NCBI GenBank assembly: GCA_030642585.1 | Contig: DAOWNN010000086.1 | Coordinates: 1-8,175 of the forward strand | DNA: 8,175 nucleotides | Direction: 5' to 3' | DNA from: Bacteroidota bacterium | GTDB lineage: Bacteria; Bacteroidota; Bacteroidia; Bacteroidales; VadinHA17 | Shown: piece by piece, positions 6,171 to 8,175 of the stretch | How positions within the stretch are numbered: position 1 is the first letter of the stretch | Layout: each line of letters opens with the position of its first letter | The notes under the pieces: generated by a model | What the model saw: only the letters and a program-made list of their open reading frames with translations | Told to the model about the DNA's origin: nothing | Databases searched by the model: none | Translations under genes and position numbers: made by a program

Positions 6171-6580
6171 AGCTTCTGATGATCTACTGCAAACAGTTTT
6201 CCTATAAACCAACTATAAAAACCATTGATAATGCTCGGGATAATGTTGAACCGGGAGAGTTTAATAATATTCAAACAGCATTCATTCAGGTAGAAGAAGA
6301 GGATATGAATAAGGAAAGTGAGGTAGCAAAAAAGTTATTAAAAAATCTGAAGTGGATTTGTGGAAAAAACGATACCAACAAAAGGATTATCCTTCATTCT
6401 TTTGCACACCTTTCAGAAAGTAAAGCTACTCCCGAATTTACACAGTCATTTTTTAACTCTGTTGACCAAAGGCTTAGTGCCTCCGGGTTTGAAGTGCATC
6501 AAACTCCTTTTGGCTATTTTCTTGACTTGCAGGTAGATGCTCCCGGTTATTCCCTGGCGCGTGTTTTTAAATCCTTCTAA
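6167..6580 (+). CDS. Freestanding protein resembling the archaeal threonyl-tRNA synthetase editing domain
   Basis: A 137-residue cytosolic protein resembling the archaeal ThrRS N-terminal editing domain (PF08915, D-aminoacyl-tRNA deacylase-like fold), which removes serine from mischarged tRNA-Thr. Matching blocks are the N-terminal strand MKLLMIYC (1-8), the strand TAFIQVEEED (37-46), RIILHSFAHLSESKATPE (73-90, with the conserved His81) and the PFGYF turn (114-118). No synthetase catalytic domain follows, so it is standalone. In archaeal domains the turn reads PFGWYK, and the Lys was reported as critical for editing; here that position is Leu119, 38 residues after the His as in the Pyrococcus protein. 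It may therefore act on another substrate or bind RNA without hydrolysis. It lies between a transporter and a radical SAM gene in a tight operon. Confidence 0.78.
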   Translation: MKLLMIYCKQFSYKPTIKTIDNARDNVEPGEFNNIQTAFIQVEEEDMNKESEVAKKLLKNLKWICGKNDTNKRIILHSFAHLSESKATPEFTQSFFNSVDQRLSASGFEVHQTPFGYFLDLQVDAPGYSLARVFKSF

Positions 6581-6592
6581 CAAAGATTTATT

Positions 6593-7531
6593 ATGTATAA
6601 ATATCTCTTCGGTCCGGTTCCTTCACGACGCCTTGGCATCTCTCTTGGAGTTGACCTGGTACCTCATAAAGTCTGCTCACTCGATTGCGTGTACTGCGAA
6701 TGTGGCCCATCTACCAAGCTCACCGATCAGCGTATGGAATACATTCCTTATAAGAAAGTAGTAGCTGAATTAGAGCATTATTTTGCAAACAGTCCCGATC
6801 CTGATTATATCACTTTTTCAGGATCCGGAGAACCCACATTAAACAATCGTATAGGGGATGTCCTGACATTTATAAAGCAAAAAAAACCAGATATTCCTGT
6901 GGCAGTTCTTACCAATGGAACCTTGTTCAACAAAAAAGTTGTACGAAATGAACTTCTTTTAGCAGATCTGGTTCTGCCCTCTTTGGATGCTGCATCCACA
7001 GATGCTTTTAAAAAAATAAACCGGCCTTATTCAGGACTTGAAATAAATGAATATATACAGGGTCTAATTACCTTTAGAAAAGAATTCAAGGGCTTAATAT
7101 GGCTTGAAATTCTTATCATCCCTGGTTATAATGACCAGAAAAGTGAGCTTTTACTATTAAAGGAGGCCATTTTAAAAATTCAACCAAACAAAGTACAACT
7201 AAATACCCTTGATCGTCCTGGAATTCTTGATGATTTACGTCCTGCAAGCAATGTCGAATTGAAGGAGATTCTTGATTTATGGCAGCTTGAGAATGCAGAG
7301 ATAATAGCAAAAGCACCCGGAAGAAAAAATATTTCTTCATACCGGAAAGATGCCGAAGAGGCCATTCTTGAAACCATTCAGAGGCGACCATGCACCCTGG
7401 ATGATCTGTCCACCATTTTGGGACTGCATATAAATGAAGTAAACAAGTATCTCGATGTCCTTGAAGCTGAAAATAAAGTTAAGGTAACACGCCAGGAAAG
7501 AGGACTTTTTTACGGAATTCAGCATGACTAG
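6593..7531 (+). CDS. Radical SAM protein of the COG0731 type with C-terminal winged-helix-like segment
   Basis: A 312-residue radical SAM enzyme. The CX3CX2C motif CSLDCVYC gives the 4Fe-4S ligands C28, C32 and C35, with an extra C37. GSGEP at 77-81 matches the SAM-binding GGEP motif, and LTNGT (106-110) and the strand LEILIIPGYN (171-180) are further core elements. The opening YLFGPVPSRRLGISLGVDLVP is the hallmark of COG0731-like proteins, a group that includes homologues of the tRNA wyosine enzyme TYW1; this subgroup has no proven substrate. Residues about 250-308 (AILETIQRRPCTLDDLSTILGLHINEVNKYLDVLE then a basic strand pair) look like a winged helix, suggesting nucleic acid or partner binding. 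It starts 12 bp after the editing-domain gene. It should need anoxic conditions. Confidence 0.88.
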   Translation: MYKYLFGPVPSRRLGISLGVDLVPHKVCSLDCVYCECGPSTKLTDQRMEYIPYKKVVAELEHYFANSPDPDYITFSGSGEPTLNNRIGDVLTFIKQKKPDIPVAVLTNGTLFNKKVVRNELLLADLVLPSLDAASTDAFKKINRPYSGLEINEYIQGLITFRKEFKGLIWLEILIIPGYNDQKSELLLLKEAILKIQPNKVQLNTLDRPGILDDLRPASNVELKEILDLWQLENAEIIAKAPGRKNISSYRKDAEEAILETIQRRPCTLDDLSTILGLHINEVNKYLDVLEAENKVKVTRQERGLFYGIQHD

Positions 7532-7540
7532 CTCCTCGTC

Positions 7541-7561
7541 ATCCTGAACTCGTTTCAGGAT
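7541..7561. repeat. Short palindromic intergenic repeat
   Basis: ATCCTGAA (7541-7548) and TTCAGGAT (7554-7561) form a perfect 8-bp inverted repeat around CTCGT, inside a segment reading GTCATCCTGAACTCG. This sequence type is, from memory, one of the commonest dispersed intergenic palindromes in bacteria, including Bacteroidota. It fills the 58-bp gap before the glycosylase gene. A hairpin could slow or end transcription, but no T-tract follows. Confidence 0.65.
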
Positions 7562-7589
7562 CTATCAGGAACGATAAAAAAATAATACC

Positions 7590-8171
7590 ATGAACCTTAA
7601 AGACATCAACAAAGAAATTCTGGAATGCCGAAAATGCCCTCTTGAAAAAACCAGGAATCATGTGATTGTGGGAGAGGGGCCAGAGGATGCTCCCATAATG
7701 ATAATCGGAGAGGCCCCTGGAAGGGATGAGGATTTTCAGGGCCGCCCATTCGTAGGTAAATCAGGCCAATTACTCGATAAAATACTGGATGCATGCGGTT
7801 TTAACAGGAAGGAACATGTGTATATAAGCAATATATTGAAATGCAGACCCCCTGGAAATCGTACACCTAAACCTGAAGAAATAACAGTCTGCAAACCATG
7901 GTTAATGAAACAGTTGGAATTAATAGATCCTAAAATTATCATATTGCTGGGTGCCACAGCATTAAAAACCCTTGTTGGAGAAGAGCAACGGATAACACGG
8001 GTAAGGGGTGAGTGGCTTAACTGGTCGGGCAGACCCACTATGCCTGTTTTTCATCCTTCGGCTCTCCTTAGAAACCCGGAGTTGAAACGCCCTACCTGGG
8101 AGGATTATAAAAAAATAGTATTTAAATACCGGGAACTTGTAGATAGCTCCCATTATTCTGCCCATGTATGA
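7590..8171 (+). CDS. Family 4 uracil-DNA glycosylase (4Fe-4S)
   Basis: Excises uracil from DNA as the first step of base excision repair, in the cytosol. The 193-residue protein has the family 4 layout: Cys13 and Cys16 (CRKC), Cys85 and Cys101 as the four 4Fe-4S ligands, catalytic motif GEAPGRDED at 40-48 (Glu41), GRPFVGKSGQLLD at 51-63 with Phe54 for uracil stacking, Asn81 in YISNILKCRPPGNR, and HPSALLRNP at 155-163 with His155. All expected residues are present and the length is normal, so it should be active. The start is the first ATG after an A-rich leader. A 58-bp gap with a palindrome separates it from the radical SAM gene, so co-transcription is possible but not certain; its repair role has no obvious link to its neighbours. 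Confidence 0.95.
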   Translation: MNLKDINKEILECRKCPLEKTRNHVIVGEGPEDAPIMIIGEAPGRDEDFQGRPFVGKSGQLLDKILDACGFNRKEHVYISNILKCRPPGNRTPKPEEITVCKPWLMKQLELIDPKIIILLGATALKTLVGEEQRITRVRGEWLNWSGRPTMPVFHPSALLRNPELKRPTWEDYKKIVFKYRELVDSSHYSAHV

Positions 8172-8175
8172 CCAT

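Noticed and set aside
6537..6761. 74-codon open frame on the + strand
   Set aside because: It overlaps the end of the editing-domain gene and the start of the radical SAM gene in another frame, without recognisable motifs.
7736..8038. 100-codon open frame on the - strand
   Set aside because: Fully antisense to the conserved uracil-DNA glycosylase motifs; a shadow frame.

Overview
The window looks like chromosomal DNA of an anaerobic or microaerophilic member of the Bacteroidota. Three things suggest this. The DNA is AT-rich, most start codons are preceded by A/T-rich sequence and not a clear Shine-Dalgarno, and the gene families present (CobO, DUF169, DUF4405, TsaA, CGGC, COG0731-type radical SAM) are frequent in such organisms. 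This placement is an inference from style and gene content; no rRNA or other taxonomic marker is present. All supported genes are on the + strand.

Region 1 (1-3818) is a compact run of six genes with gaps of 24, 5, 11 and 41 bp and one 4-bp ATGA overlap. It holds the last codons of a probable VOC/glyoxalase-fold protein, a class I/II PLP aminotransferase, a CobO/BtuR-type corrinoid adenosyltransferase, a DUF169 protein, a three-helix DUF4405 membrane protein with a separate C-terminal domain, and a TsaA/TrmO-family protein that carries a lipoprotein-type leader.

Region 2 (3819-4094) is a gap with a weak hairpin after the TsaA-like gene and a larger imperfect inverted repeat built from 8-base units. 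A CGGC-domain cysteine-rich protein follows (4095-4544). Region 3 (4545-4907) is non-coding as far as I can judge. It contains a hairpin with a T-tract, a purine-rich stretch, a second and stronger hairpin with nine Ts, and a possible Bacteroidota-type -7 box just before the next gene.

Region 4 (4908-8171) holds an MFS transporter, a freestanding protein resembling the archaeal threonyl-tRNA synthetase editing domain, a COG0731-type radical SAM enzyme with a C-terminal winged-helix-like segment, and a family 4 uracil-DNA glycosylase. The first three are tightly packed (4-bp overlap, 12-bp gap) and are probably one operon. A short dispersed-type palindrome separates the glycosylase gene.

No mobile element genes, CRISPR array, tRNA or rRNA were found. 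The most unusual items are the lipoprotein leader on a TsaA/TrmO domain, the transporter/editing-domain/radical SAM operon in which the editing domain appears to have lost a key lysine, and the perfect hairpin over the first candidate start codon of the transporter. None of these proves a new system, but the MFS-editing domain-radical SAM trio is the best candidate.
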